NCBI GenBank assembly: GCA_002293455.1
Contig: DBDH01000047.1
Coordinates: forward strand, 1 to 44,980
Reading direction: 5' to 3'
Length of the DNA: 44,980 nucleotides
Origin: Treponema sp. UBA937
Lineage (GTDB): Bacteria; Spirochaetota; Spirochaetia; Treponematales; Breznakiellaceae
In this document: positions 1-7,618 of the stretch, piece by piece
How positions within the stretch are numbered: the first letter of the stretch is position 1
Layout of the letters: every line of letters begins with the position of its first letter
Made by a program: the position numbers and the translations under genes
Notes under the pieces: generated by a model
Seen by the model: only the letters and a program-made list of their open reading frames with translations
Databases searched by the model: none
What the model was told of the DNA's origin: nothing

Positions 1-1761
1 CGTTTTGTCAATTTCATGAACAACCCCGACGAAGAAACGGCGGTCGCTCAGTTCGGCAGGGGCGATAAATATTTCGGTATCTGTACCTTGCTTGTAACAA
101 TGCCGGGGCTTCCCATGTTCGGCCACGGGCAGATCGAAGGCTTTGAAGAAAAGTACGGCATGGAATACCGCCGTTCTTATCATGATGAAAAACCCGACAC
201 CGATATGATAGCCCGGCACGAACGGGAAATCTTCCCTCTCATGAAGCTCCGGAGCCTCTTTTCGGGAAGCGCCGATTTTGTCTTGTACGATTTATTCGCG
301 GAAGGGAAATCCGTAAACGAAAACGTGTTTGTCTATACAAACCGGCATAACAATGAACAATCGTTGGTCCTTTACAATAATTCCTATACCGCGGGCTCCG
401 GCTGGATTCATCAGTCTGCGGTTGACGCTCCCCAGCGGCGGCTTTTGGCGGAAGCCCTTGGGCTTCACAACAGCCCGAATCATTTTGTGCTCTTGTGGGA
501 ACAGCGTTCAAGTCAGTGGTTCATCCGCTCATCAAAAGAGCTGTATGAGCGCGGACTATTTGCCGCGTTAAACGGATACCAGGCGCAGGTTTTTCTCAAC
601 ATTCACGAAGCAGCGGACAGCGATACAGGCCGATGGGCAAAAATCCACTATGAGCTTGGCGGGAAGGGCTGTGCCGATATATATGCCGCTCTCCAGGATA
701 TGCTCTTGAAGGAACTGTACGAGCCCTTCGCCGAATTTCTTAGCAAGGATACTATTGATTTACTCTATACAATTGTTACCGGTGAGGAAATAAAAACGAT
801 TGACGCAAAGATTGATCAATCTGTGAAAGCAAAAGCGAAACCCGCCAAAGCCGAGGATAAGGACACCTTGATAAGCCGCTATTTCAACGCGGTAAAAGAA
901 CCGGCTGTCAGATTTATCAAAACCGCGGGATTGTTCCTTGACGGAGCTTCGGGCAGATACGATCCTTTCATTTCTGACCGCGTCAGCAGCTTAATCGATA
1001 CAAAATTTATTTGGGAACACGCGGAAGCGTATCTGCAAAGATTGATCGGGCTTGCGTCGTTCGCTCTGGACCCGGAAATCAAAAAAGATGAAACAAGCGC
1101 GGCTTTTGTTGATAGCATCATTAAAATGATAAAAGAAAAACCGCAGACGATTGCTTATGCCGTGGGATACGGATTATGTACCATCTTGCGCGATGTTTTA
1201 GGTGACGGCTACAGCGGCAGGGAAGCTAAATCGTTGATGGATCACTGGTGCCTGGACCGCAAGTTCCGCGAATTGTATCAGAACATGGATATTCCCGGCG
1301 ATGAATCCTGGCGGGTGGTGGAATTGTTCAAGGGACTTCTCAAGCGGACTTGTTCTGCCGAATACATCGATCTAAAGCCAAAAGGTTTAGCGAAGGCTCT
1401 TGCGGATGAATCGCTTGAATCATCGGACTATAAAGATGTTCTCGGACTGAACCAGTTTAACAACAGCGTTTGGTTTAACAAAGAATGTTTCGATGACGCG
1501 CTTTTCTATGCGTCCCTTTTTGTTGTTTTGGAAACTCCCGAAGCGTTTGAATCTGCTGAAGCGAAAGATCAAAAACCTGTTTCCAAAAAAGCGGCGGCTT
1601 CAGAAGAAAAAACCGATCCGCGGGCTGTATGGATTAAGCGGATTAAAGCAGCGGCGGAAACCGTGAAACTTCTTAAAGCGGCGGCGGATACATCCGGCTA
1701 CAAACTTGAAGAACTGCGGAACGCGCTTGCTGAAAAAGGCTCCGGGAAAGCCGCGAAATGA
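1..1761 (+). CDS. GH13 (alpha-amylase family) glycosidase, 5'-truncated by the window edge
   Basis: The frame is open from base 1 (RFVNF before the first internal Met), so the start lies upstream and only the C-terminal part is seen. The first ~120 residues (VNFMNNPDEE, then MPGLPMFGHGQIEGF, then a stretch like a C-terminal beta domain) match the end of a GH13 catalytic barrel and the domain after it in alpha-amylase-like enzymes, which act on alpha-glucans. About 450 residues of mostly helical sequence follow, including a Lys/Ala-rich linker near residue 275 and a second near residue 520. That extension is unusual for GH13 and I do not recognise it. The enzyme class is fairly secure from the barrel end. 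Substrate and location cannot be read because the N-terminus and most catalytic residues are outside the window. Confidence 0.8.
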   Translation, partial: RFVNFMNNPDEETAVAQFGRGDKYFGICTLLVTMPGLPMFGHGQIEGFEEKYGMEYRRSYHDEKPDTDMIARHEREIFPLMKLRSLFSGSADFVLYDLFAEGKSVNENVFVYTNRHNNEQSLVLYNNSYTAGSGWIHQSAVDAPQRRLLAEALGLHNSPNHFVLLWEQRSSQWFIRSSKELYERGLFAALNGYQAQVFLNIHEAADSDTGRWAKIHYELGGKGCADIYAALQDMLLKELYEPFAEFLSKDTIDLLYTIVTGEEIKTIDAKIDQSVKAKAKPAKAEDKDTLISRYFNAVKEPAVRFIKTAGLFLDGASGRYDPFISDRVSSLIDTKFIWEHAEAYLQRLIGLASFALDPEIKKDETSAAFVDSIIKMIKEKPQTIAYAVGYGLCTILRDVLGDGYSGREAKSLMDHWCLDRKFRELYQNMDIPGDESWRVVELFKGLLKRTCSAEYIDLKPKGLAKALADESLESSDYKDVLGLNQFNNSVWFNKECFDDALFYASLFVVLETPEAFESAEAKDQKPVSKKAAASEEKTDPRAVWIKRIKAAAETVKLLKAAADTSGYKLEELRNALAEKGSGKAAK

Positions 1762-1957
1762 TAATTGTGAGGGGGTTCAAATAGTTGACGATGGCTTAAC
1801 AGTCCGCTCACCATTTCTTATTGATGATGTAGTCAAAATATCCGCGGCGGGAATCGGCAATCTTCAGATACATGATGTTTTTTTGTATTGCCTATATATC
1901 CGATGTTTAAAACATGATATTCTTTACTATCTTAGTTAGGAATTAAACGAGGCGGAG

Positions 1958-3331
1958 ATGACTATACATCAGACTGATTTTTCGACAGGAAAAGTATCAA
2001 AAAAGATTTTGGATGTGGCGCTTCCTATGACTGCCGCTCAAATTTTGCATCTTCTCTATAACATCGTAGACAGGGTTTACATTGGCCGTATTCCCGGTTC
2101 CGGGGCCCTTGCTTTAACCGGGGTAGGCTTGTGTTTTCCCATTATCACTTTTGTATCGGCTTTTCCGCTGCTTTTTGGAAACGGCGGCGCTCCTCTTTTC
2201 GGTATGCAAATGGGGGAAAAACATACTGATGAAGCTGAACGCATTATGGGAACAAGTTTCACTATGCTGATGATTTCCGGAATCGTCATTACATTGGCGG
2301 GACTGATCTTTTATAAACCGATGCTGTATCTTTTGGGCGCAAGCGACAATACTTTTCCTTTTGCCCAGGATTATATTCTGATTTACTTAATCGGCAGTAT
2401 TTTTGTGATGATTTCATTGGGGATGAATCCCTTTATCAACGGCCAGGGATTCGGGCGAATCGGCGTGTTGACAGTTCTCTTTGGCGCGATTATCAATATC
2501 GTTCTTGATCCTATTTTTATCTTTGTGTTTTCCATGGGCATCCGGGGAGCGGCGCTTGCGACAGTTATTTCCCAGGCCGTTTCCGCGTTTTGGGTTTTCC
2601 GCTTCCTGACCGGTCCCCAGGTGGCGGTAAGGCTTCGATTGACAAAACTCTCGGTCCAGTGGAACCGGCTAAAAAAGATTCTCGCTTTGGGATTTTCCAG
2701 TTTTGTGATGGGGATGACCAACACACTGGTTCAAATTGTATGCAACGTATCGCTCCGTAATTACGGCGGCGATATATATGTCGGGGTTATGACGGTTATC
2801 AATTCGGTAAGAGAAATATACTCGGTTCCCATTCAGGGATTAAGTACCGCTGCAATACCGATGATAAGTTTCAATTATGGGAGCAAAGCCTTTGGACGGA
2901 TTAAACAGGCAATCCGCTTTATTACTCTGGCCGGGATCGCCTATGCCGTTTTTTCCTGGCTGCTTATTATTGTATTTCCCGGAATATTCATCCGGATTTT
3001 TACCCATGATACTGATATGATCGCCGCGGGAATACCGGCACTGCGGATGTACTTTTTCGGCTTTTTTATGATGGCTTTACAGTTTGCCGGTCAATACACC
3101 TTTCTTGGATTGGGAAAAGCCAAATACGCGACATTTTTCTCGTTATTCAGAAAGGTTGTTCTTGTGGTTCCCCTGGTATTGATATTACCCCGGATCGGCG
3201 GACTTGGAGTAACCGGCGTGTTCCTGGCCGAGCCTATTTCCAATGTTGTCGGCGGCCTGTCCTGTTTTACCACGATGATTTGTACCGTGCTTCCCGAACT
3301 AAAAACACCCGAAGACCGTACATCGCTTTAA
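1958..3331 (+). CDS. MATE family multidrug/cation exporter (MepA-like)
   Basis: This 457-residue protein has about 12 hydrophobic segments and a typical MATE opening (KKILDVALPMTAAQIL, then NIVDRVYIGRI). Length and internal two-fold layout fit the family, whose members sit in the inner membrane and expel drugs or metabolites using a Na+ or H+ gradient. The ATG at 1958 is preceded by GAGG at 1949-1952 with 5-nt spacing. The 3' end overlaps the convergent biotin ligase gene by 4 bp. A second, divergent MATE gene lies 1.8 kb downstream. The substrate cannot be inferred. Confidence 0.9.
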   Translation: MTIHQTDFSTGKVSKKILDVALPMTAAQILHLLYNIVDRVYIGRIPGSGALALTGVGLCFPIITFVSAFPLLFGNGGAPLFGMQMGEKHTDEAERIMGTSFTMLMISGIVITLAGLIFYKPMLYLLGASDNTFPFAQDYILIYLIGSIFVMISLGMNPFINGQGFGRIGVLTVLFGAIINIVLDPIFIFVFSMGIRGAALATVISQAVSAFWVFRFLTGPQVAVRLRLTKLSVQWNRLKKILALGFSSFVMGMTNTLVQIVCNVSLRNYGGDIYVGVMTVINSVREIYSVPIQGLSTAAIPMISFNYGSKAFGRIKQAIRFITLAGIAYAVFSWLLIIVFPGIFIRIFTHDTDMIAAGIPALRMYFFGFFMMALQFAGQYTFLGLGKAKYATFFSLFRKVVLVVPLVLILPRIGGLGVTGVFLAEPISNVVGGLSCFTTMICTVLPELKTPEDRTSL

Positions 3332-4110
3332 CGATATTGATGCTCTAATTCGCCCGTTATAAAAGATTGTATTTCTGTTCCGGTTTTTATGAGCAGTTCC
3401 CCTTCCGGTCCGATTCCCTCAAGGATGCCTTCAATCTTTTCATGGGAACCGGCTTGACCGGGGATGAATGAAACGGTTTCACCTTGTCTATAAATTCGTT
3501 TTTGCAAAAGAGCGTTCCATTGATCGTCCATAGAAGATGATAGATATGTTTGCAGGCAGGGAAGGATTTGTTCCAAAAGACCGCGTGTATCAAAAACCGG
3601 AGGAATGCCGCCTTGCAGTTCCTGTAGAGCCTGCCGGACACTCACCGCTTTTTTGCTGATTTCTTCGGGAAATTCCAGCTGATTTACATTGATGCCGATT
3701 CCCGTGAGAATATATTTCCCGTCATTTTCCGCGAGAATTCCGCAGACTTTTCGGGAACCTATCATCACATCATTGGGCCATTTTACGGTGACTTGTGAAC
3801 TTAAAGCCGGAACGAATTCGGCAATTGCTTCGGCTGCGGCGAGTCCGGTTCTTAAAGTGAATGCCTTGGGAATCGCGGTTACATTTTCGTAATGAAACAT
3901 AATCGTAAAGAGGAGGTTTTCCCCCGGCTTGGCCGCCCACAGCCTTTTTGTTCCGCGGCCCCGCCCTTTGTCCTGATAAAAGGCAGTAACGACGGTTCCG
4001 GTAAGGGGTTTTGTTGGGATCAAGTCTCTCGCGGTAATCTGCGTTGAATCGCAATGTTCAACAAAATAAACCGGAGCTCGAAAGGGATTGTGTGTAGTAA
4101 GTATCTGCAT
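3328..4110 (-). CDS. birA: Biotin--[acetyl-CoA-carboxylase] ligase, single-domain type
   Basis: The enzyme activates biotin with ATP and attaches it to a lysine of biotin carboxyl carrier proteins. Family motifs are present in order: DSTQ near residue 24, the GRGRGTKR biotinyl-AMP loop, KWPNDV, KVCGILAE and GIGINVN, followed by a short C-terminal beta domain. No N-terminal winged-helix domain is present, so this is the ligase-only form that does not act as the biotin repressor. I chose the ATG at 4110, with AGGAAG just upstream, over the TTG codon before it. The 3' end overlaps the convergent MATE gene by 4 bp. Confidence 0.93.
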   Translation of the reverse strand: MQILTTHNPFRAPVYFVEHCDSTQITARDLIPTKPLTGTVVTAFYQDKGRGRGTKRLWAAKPGENLLFTIMFHYENVTAIPKAFTLRTGLAAAEAIAEFVPALSSQVTVKWPNDVMIGSRKVCGILAENDGKYILTGIGINVNQLEFPEEISKKAVSVRQALQELQGGIPPVFDTRGLLEQILPCLQTYLSSSMDDQWNALLQKRIYRQGETVSFIPGQAGSHEKIEGILEGIGPEGELLIKTGTEIQSFITGELEHQYR

Positions 4111-4137
4111 CAATCTTCCTGGATTATTTTTCGGAGT

Positions 4138-4635
4138 TCATTCCATCCGGCCGTATTTCATTTCTTTGCCGTCTTTATCGTGCTTTTTCCGTTTGCCGGT
4201 AATCTCTTTTATTTCGACTTTCCAGATGCCGACATCTTTAAGACTTCGGGCGGCTTCTTCGTCAAACGCGTGCATGTATTCCGGAGTATAACGCTGACTG
4301 ATCAAGCGCAAAGCGTGAATCTTTTCCTCATCCCGCGAAACTTCCCCGGCAGTTCCTTTTATTACGGCAGATTCATATTCCAGACTGAACGCGTTCGTCA
4401 TACACCGGACATTTCCGGTACAGCTAATGCAAACTTCCGGCTGCCGTTTCATGTTATCATGCTTCTGACCTTCTTTGGCACAATGGATATATATTACATT
4501 ATTGTCTCTGGCTATAGAAACGGGAATGCAATAAGGTGTCCCATCGGCGTTCACGGTTGCCAGTACCGCATAATCGCAGGTATCAGCTACATACTCGGCA
4601 AAATCTCTTGGCATCTCCCGGTCTTTTCGTCTCAT
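4138..4635 (-). CDS. Pyridoxamine 5'-phosphate oxidase-like FMN-binding protein (NimA-like)
   Basis: A ~165-residue split-barrel flavin-binding protein. The N-terminal part (YAVLATVNADGTPYCIPVS, then IYIHCAKEGQKHDN) is the usual FMN-contacting pattern of the PNPOx-related/NimA group, which reduces small molecules or binds flavin or F420 without a fixed substrate. The start at 4635 is chosen because its ATG overlaps the stop of the upstream thioesterase gene (ATGA), and AGGGG lies 7-8 nt upstream. A longer frame to 4674 exists but lacks this signal. The overlap indicates translational coupling with the thioesterase. The exact reaction is unknown. Confidence 0.82.
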   Translation of the reverse strand: MRRKDREMPRDFAEYVADTCDYAVLATVNADGTPYCIPVSIARDNNVIYIHCAKEGQKHDNMKRQPEVCISCTGNVRCMTNAFSLEYESAVIKGTAGEVSRDEEKIHALRLISQRYTPEYMHAFDEEAARSLKDVGIWKVEIKEITGKRKKHDKDGKEMKYGRME

Positions 4636-5087
4636 ATATTCGCCCCTATTACCGATGCAAAAATATCCTGCCATTTTTCGGGTATGACGGAGGGGCGGCC
4701 TGTTTGCACAGAAATGTAGCCAAGTTTAATGTCCAGGGCTGCCAAAACTTGATCGTCACGAATAATTTCCTGAAAAATTTCTAAGGAGAAGCGTCCCGCT
4801 TTTTTCATTCGGCTTTTGACGATGAGCGTTTCATCCAAAAAGGCAGGGCTGAGATAATCAACTTTGGCAGAACGCACTACAAAAACCATCCCATGATCTT
4901 TTAAATATTTCCGGTGCTCAATATTTAAAAGATGGAGCCATTCGGTCCGGGCATGTTCCGCCATATCAAGATAATGACTGTGGTAAACCACACCGCCCGC
5001 ATCGGTATCGCTGAAATACACTCTGAGGGGGAAAAAATGCGTATCGTTTTCCAAGTAACCGGATAAATTTGTTTTCATGTTTTGCAT
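4632..5087 (-). CDS. Hotdog-fold acyl-CoA thioesterase (YbgC / 4-hydroxybenzoyl-CoA thioesterase family)
   Basis: The 151-residue protein carries the family motif near residues 22-47: RVYFSDTDAGGVVYHSHYL followed by EHAR. The Asp of DTDAGG is the usual catalytic residue. Family members hydrolyse acyl-CoA thioesters as small oligomers in the cytoplasm. Two in-frame ATGs (5087, 5078) are possible and neither has a strong Shine-Dalgarno. It is the first gene of a two-gene unit, its TGA overlapping the next start, and is divergent from the second MATE gene across a 66-bp gap. Confidence 0.87.
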   Translation of the reverse strand: MQNMKTNLSGYLENDTHFFPLRVYFSDTDAGGVVYHSHYLDMAEHARTEWLHLLNIEHRKYLKDHGMVFVVRSAKVDYLSPAFLDETLIVKSRMKKAGRFSLEIFQEIIRDDQVLAALDIKLGYISVQTGRPSVIPEKWQDIFASVIGANI

Positions 5088-5153
5088 AATAAGTGCTTAC
5101 GCTTATATAAGTCAAGAGAATACTTGAATCACTCTCTACAAAGGGATACAGTA

Positions 5154-6533
5154 ATGAAAAGGAACCTTACATTGAATCCCGAATCTTTAACCGCGGAGCG
5201 TTGGAACAACCGCGCTCTGTTTAGTCTGCTTTGGCCCTTAATTATTGAACAAATGCTTGCGGTGACGATGGGAGCCGCCGATACCATTATGGTAAGTTCC
5301 GTAGGCGAACACGCTGTTTCGGCGGTTAACATCATCGATAATATTAATAATTTATTGATAATCGCGTTTACGGCACTCTGTACCGGCGGCGCGGTCGTAG
5401 TAAGCCAGTACATCGGCCGGAAGGATTACGTCAAGTCGCGCCTTGCGTCGCGGCAGCTTTTGTACAGCGTCATCGCCATATCCCTTATGATGACGCTGTT
5501 CTCGGTATTGCTGCGGCGGCCCATAATCAGCCTTATCTACGGAAAGATTGAACAAGATGTTATGAATTCCGCCTCGATTTATTTTCTTATAACATCACTC
5601 TCTTATCCTTTTCTTGCCATGTTCAACGCTAATGCCGCTCTGTTCCGCTCTGTCGGCAACAGCCGCGTAACCATGTTCATAGCGCTTATGGTAAATATTC
5701 TGAACATCGGCGGAAATGCTTTTTTTATCTATGTATTGAAAATAGGGGTAACGGGCGCGGCCATTTCCACATTGGTAAGCCGCGCTGCGGCCGCAGCCGT
5801 TACAACGATTATGCTTACCCGCGGCGGCGGATTTATTTCACTTTCCGGTTTGTTCAAAAAACCGCAGATCGTCCATTCGATGATTAAAAATATTCTCAAT
5901 GTAGGAATTCCCAGCGGTCTGGAAAGTTCGATGTTTCAGATAGGAAGGCTGCTTACCCAGCGGATTTTTACCGTTTTTGGAACGGCCGCCATTGCTGCCA
6001 ACGCCGTCGCCAGTGTCATCAATTCATTTTCATTTATGCCGGGAATGGCTTACGGCTTGGCGCTTATCACCATAGTCGGTCAATGTGTCGGGGCGGGCGA
6101 TTATGAGGCCGCGAGAAAACAAACCGCAAAAATAATGAAGCTTGTTTATATTACGCTGTTTATCCTTAGTGCGGTGATTTATATTTTCCTCGAACCGATA
6201 ACCCATTTATTCAACCTGAGCGAAGAAGCGCGCGGTTTGGCGATTTCGTTCCTGAGGGTGCATTGTATTTCCATGGCCATCGGCTGGGGTCTCAGCTTCG
6301 CCCTTCCCAACGCGCTGCGCGCCGCCGGAGACGCCCGCTATGTGATGCTTGCCGCGACAATTTCCATGTGGACAATACGGGTCAGCGCCGCGTATCTTTT
6401 AACCTTCGTTTTCAATATCGGACCGCTGGGAGTGTGGCTTGCCATGGGCGCGGATTTTATGCTTAGAGGAACGCTTTACGGCATCCGCTGGACGCGCGGC
6501 AGATGGCGGAATCAAAAAGTTATCACCGATTAA
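5154..6533 (+). CDS. MATE family efflux transporter (second copy)
   Basis: This is a polytopic membrane protein with the MATE layout: LFSLLWPLIIEQMLAVTMGAA at the start, then MVSSVGEHAVSAV, then PSGLESSMFQIGRLL in the second half. I chose the ATG at 5154, which has AAGGGA 8 nt upstream, giving 459 residues. A longer frame reaches back to 5082 but would overlap the divergent thioesterase start. It differs clearly from the MATE gene at 1958, so the two are distant paralogues rather than a recent duplication. The substrate is unknown. Confidence 0.9.
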   Translation: MKRNLTLNPESLTAERWNNRALFSLLWPLIIEQMLAVTMGAADTIMVSSVGEHAVSAVNIIDNINNLLIIAFTALCTGGAVVVSQYIGRKDYVKSRLASRQLLYSVIAISLMMTLFSVLLRRPIISLIYGKIEQDVMNSASIYFLITSLSYPFLAMFNANAALFRSVGNSRVTMFIALMVNILNIGGNAFFIYVLKIGVTGAAISTLVSRAAAAAVTTIMLTRGGGFISLSGLFKKPQIVHSMIKNILNVGIPSGLESSMFQIGRLLTQRIFTVFGTAAIAANAVASVINSFSFMPGMAYGLALITIVGQCVGAGDYEAARKQTAKIMKLVYITLFILSAVIYIFLEPITHLFNLSEEARGLAISFLRVHCISMAIGWGLSFALPNALRAAGDARYVMLAATISMWTIRVSAAYLLTFVFNIGPLGVWLAMGADFMLRGTLYGIRWTRGRWRNQKVITD

Positions 6534-6545
6534 CGTTCCCGCTTG

Positions 6546-6564
6546 GAGTTTTGCAACTACGTCC
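6546..6564. mobile_element. Possible degenerate right end of family A mini-element
   Basis: The 19 bases match the right end of the copy at 10278-10411 at 16 of 19 positions (GGAGTTTTGCAA core). No partner end or target duplication is seen, so this is at best a relic. Confidence 0.35.
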
Positions 6565-6574
6565 AGCGGCAAAC

Positions 6575-6602
6575 AAAAAGCCGGCATAATGACCGGCTTT
6601 TC
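6575..6602. terminator. Bidirectional rho-independent terminator
   Basis: AAAAGCCGG and CCGGCTTTT form a perfect 9-bp stem with an 8-nt loop (6585-6592). It lies between two convergent genes, the MATE exporter and the ATPase. The A-run on the left and T-run on the right allow it to stop transcription from both sides. Confidence 0.85.
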
Positions 6603-6623
6603 ATCAACAATGATGCTGCTTAT

Positions 6624-7322
6624 TTACGCTATGAGCAGCGTTTTCGGATCGAGCTTGAGCGCCATTGCTTCGGGATTGTATATATCCCGGTCTTTGGCGG
6701 CGGTAAACGCGATATGATCCTGTTTGGGTTCAAGGACGATCACAACATCGACAATGTCCATGAAATCTTTCACAACCAAGGGGATGCCGTGTTTGTCGTA
6801 AAACGGACTCTCGCCTTTTACGGTGCAGCTAAACCAGACGGAAAGACCGAGTTCCCCGGCGAAAGCCTTCACCGTTTTAAGCTGATCGGCGTTGGTTTTT
6901 GCAAAATCATAGCCGTCAATAATGAGCGCGTCGGCTTTAAAACCGCCGTCAACGATCATTGCCTTGAGGCTTTTGAGGATCATTTCGGTAGAAATTCCAT
7001 CCTGATTAAAATTCATTAACACCCGGTTTTTCACAAGGTCGGAGCGCATCTCCGCCGCGTTATCAACATTCTTTTTCTTGATAAATTCATCAAAAATATC
7101 TTCGTACCATGCCATGACATAATTGGCATCCTGAGTAAAAGAAATGTGAATAACTCTTTTATTCTGAAAAAGTTTATCCAGAGCAATCTGCACTAATACA
7201 GATGTTTTTCCGATGCCGCTTTGAGAGGCTATAACGCCGATTTCACCCGATTCAAGGCCTCCCCTAAGGGATTTCTCAAAAACACGGACCGGACTCCGCT
7301 GAATAAGATCTTCTTTAACCAT
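6624..7322 (-). CDS. RecA-superfamily (DnaB/KaiC-like) P-loop ATPase of unknown role
   Basis: This 232-residue protein is essentially one RecA-like ATPase domain. The P-loop is at residues ~32-41 (ASQSGIGKTS, with Ser where the canonical A/G stands). A Walker B-like strand, ADALIIDGYDF, lies near residue 135, and a third strand (LSVWFSCTVKG) near 165. The order resembles the C-terminal domain of DnaB and KaiC-type proteins, but the N-terminal DnaB domain is absent. The start at 7322 has GAGGAG 5 nt upstream, and that ribosome site is part of a 63-bp tandem repeat. It is followed by a bidirectional terminator and so appears monocistronic. Function is not recognised. Confidence 0.7.
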   Translation of the reverse strand: MVKEDLIQRSPVRVFEKSLRGGLESGEIGVIASQSGIGKTSVLVQIALDKLFQNKRVIHISFTQDANYVMAWYEDIFDEFIKKKNVDNAAEMRSDLVKNRVLMNFNQDGISTEMILKSLKAMIVDGGFKADALIIDGYDFAKTNADQLKTVKAFAGELGLSVWFSCTVKGESPFYDKHGIPLVVKDFMDIVDVVIVLEPKQDHIAFTAAKDRDIYNPEAMALKLDPKTLLIA

Positions 7323-7466
7323 GACAACTCCTCATTACGCCGCGCGAGCGGCGATGTGAATCGAACATCACCGCGCAACGGTGATGACAACTCCTCATTA
7401 CGCCGCGTGAGCGGCGATGTGAATCGAACATCACCGCGCAACGGTGATGACAACTCCTTATTGCGC
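7321..7466. repeat. 63-bp tandem repeat (2.3 units) in the ATPase leader
   Basis: Units begin at 7321, 7384 and 7447 (partial). The two complete units differ at one base. Each holds three small hairpins, GCCGC/GCGGC, GATGT/ACATC and CACCG/CGGTG, plus, on the minus strand, GAGGAGTTGTCAT. In the gene-proximal unit this last stretch is the actual ribosome site and start codon of the ATPase gene. Because 63 is a multiple of 3, the units also read as a 21-residue periodic peptide on the minus strand, which I regard as incidental. Confidence 0.9.
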
Positions 7467-7562
7467 TTTCTTATCTTGGCTGAGAGCCGCACATTAATTA
7501 TAACATGAAAACAGCACTTGTAAACAAAAACTTTTCCAAAGCCAACCTTCAAAGAAAGTCCG

Positions 7563-7611
7563 ATAAAAACAGTACAGGGCAGTCCCGGCTTGACAGCCCG
7601 GAAATCTGCCC
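7563..7611 (-). terminator. Terminator of fusA
   Basis: Read on the minus strand just after the fusA stop, GGGCAG...CTGCCC encloses an inner stem with one C-C mismatch (7577-7611). TGTACTGTTTTT follows, reaching 7564. It fits a rho-independent terminator. Confidence 0.7.
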
Positions 7612-7618
7612 GGCGGGA

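Noticed and set aside
1706..1939. Short frame after the GH13 gene, and a minus-strand 21-codon frame near 1820-1875
   Set aside because: Neither has a ribosome site or recognisable pattern. The 196-bp gap more likely holds the MATE promoter.
3499..3515. TTTTTGCAAAAG inside birA as a family A copy
   Set aside because: It is a short chance match within a conserved coding frame, without GAG/CTC ends or a duplication.
4054..4719. Plus-strand frame of 221 codons
   Set aside because: It is antisense to the FMN-binding protein gene, whose family motifs and coupling to the thioesterase gene are clear.
7321..7466. CRISPR-like array
   Set aside because: Units are directly adjacent and almost identical with no unique spacers, and there are no cas genes.
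7229..7552. Minus-strand frame with a 21-residue repeated peptide
   Set aside because: The periodic peptide is a by-product of the 63-bp DNA repeat, has no ribosome site and overlaps the well-supported ATPase start in another frame.
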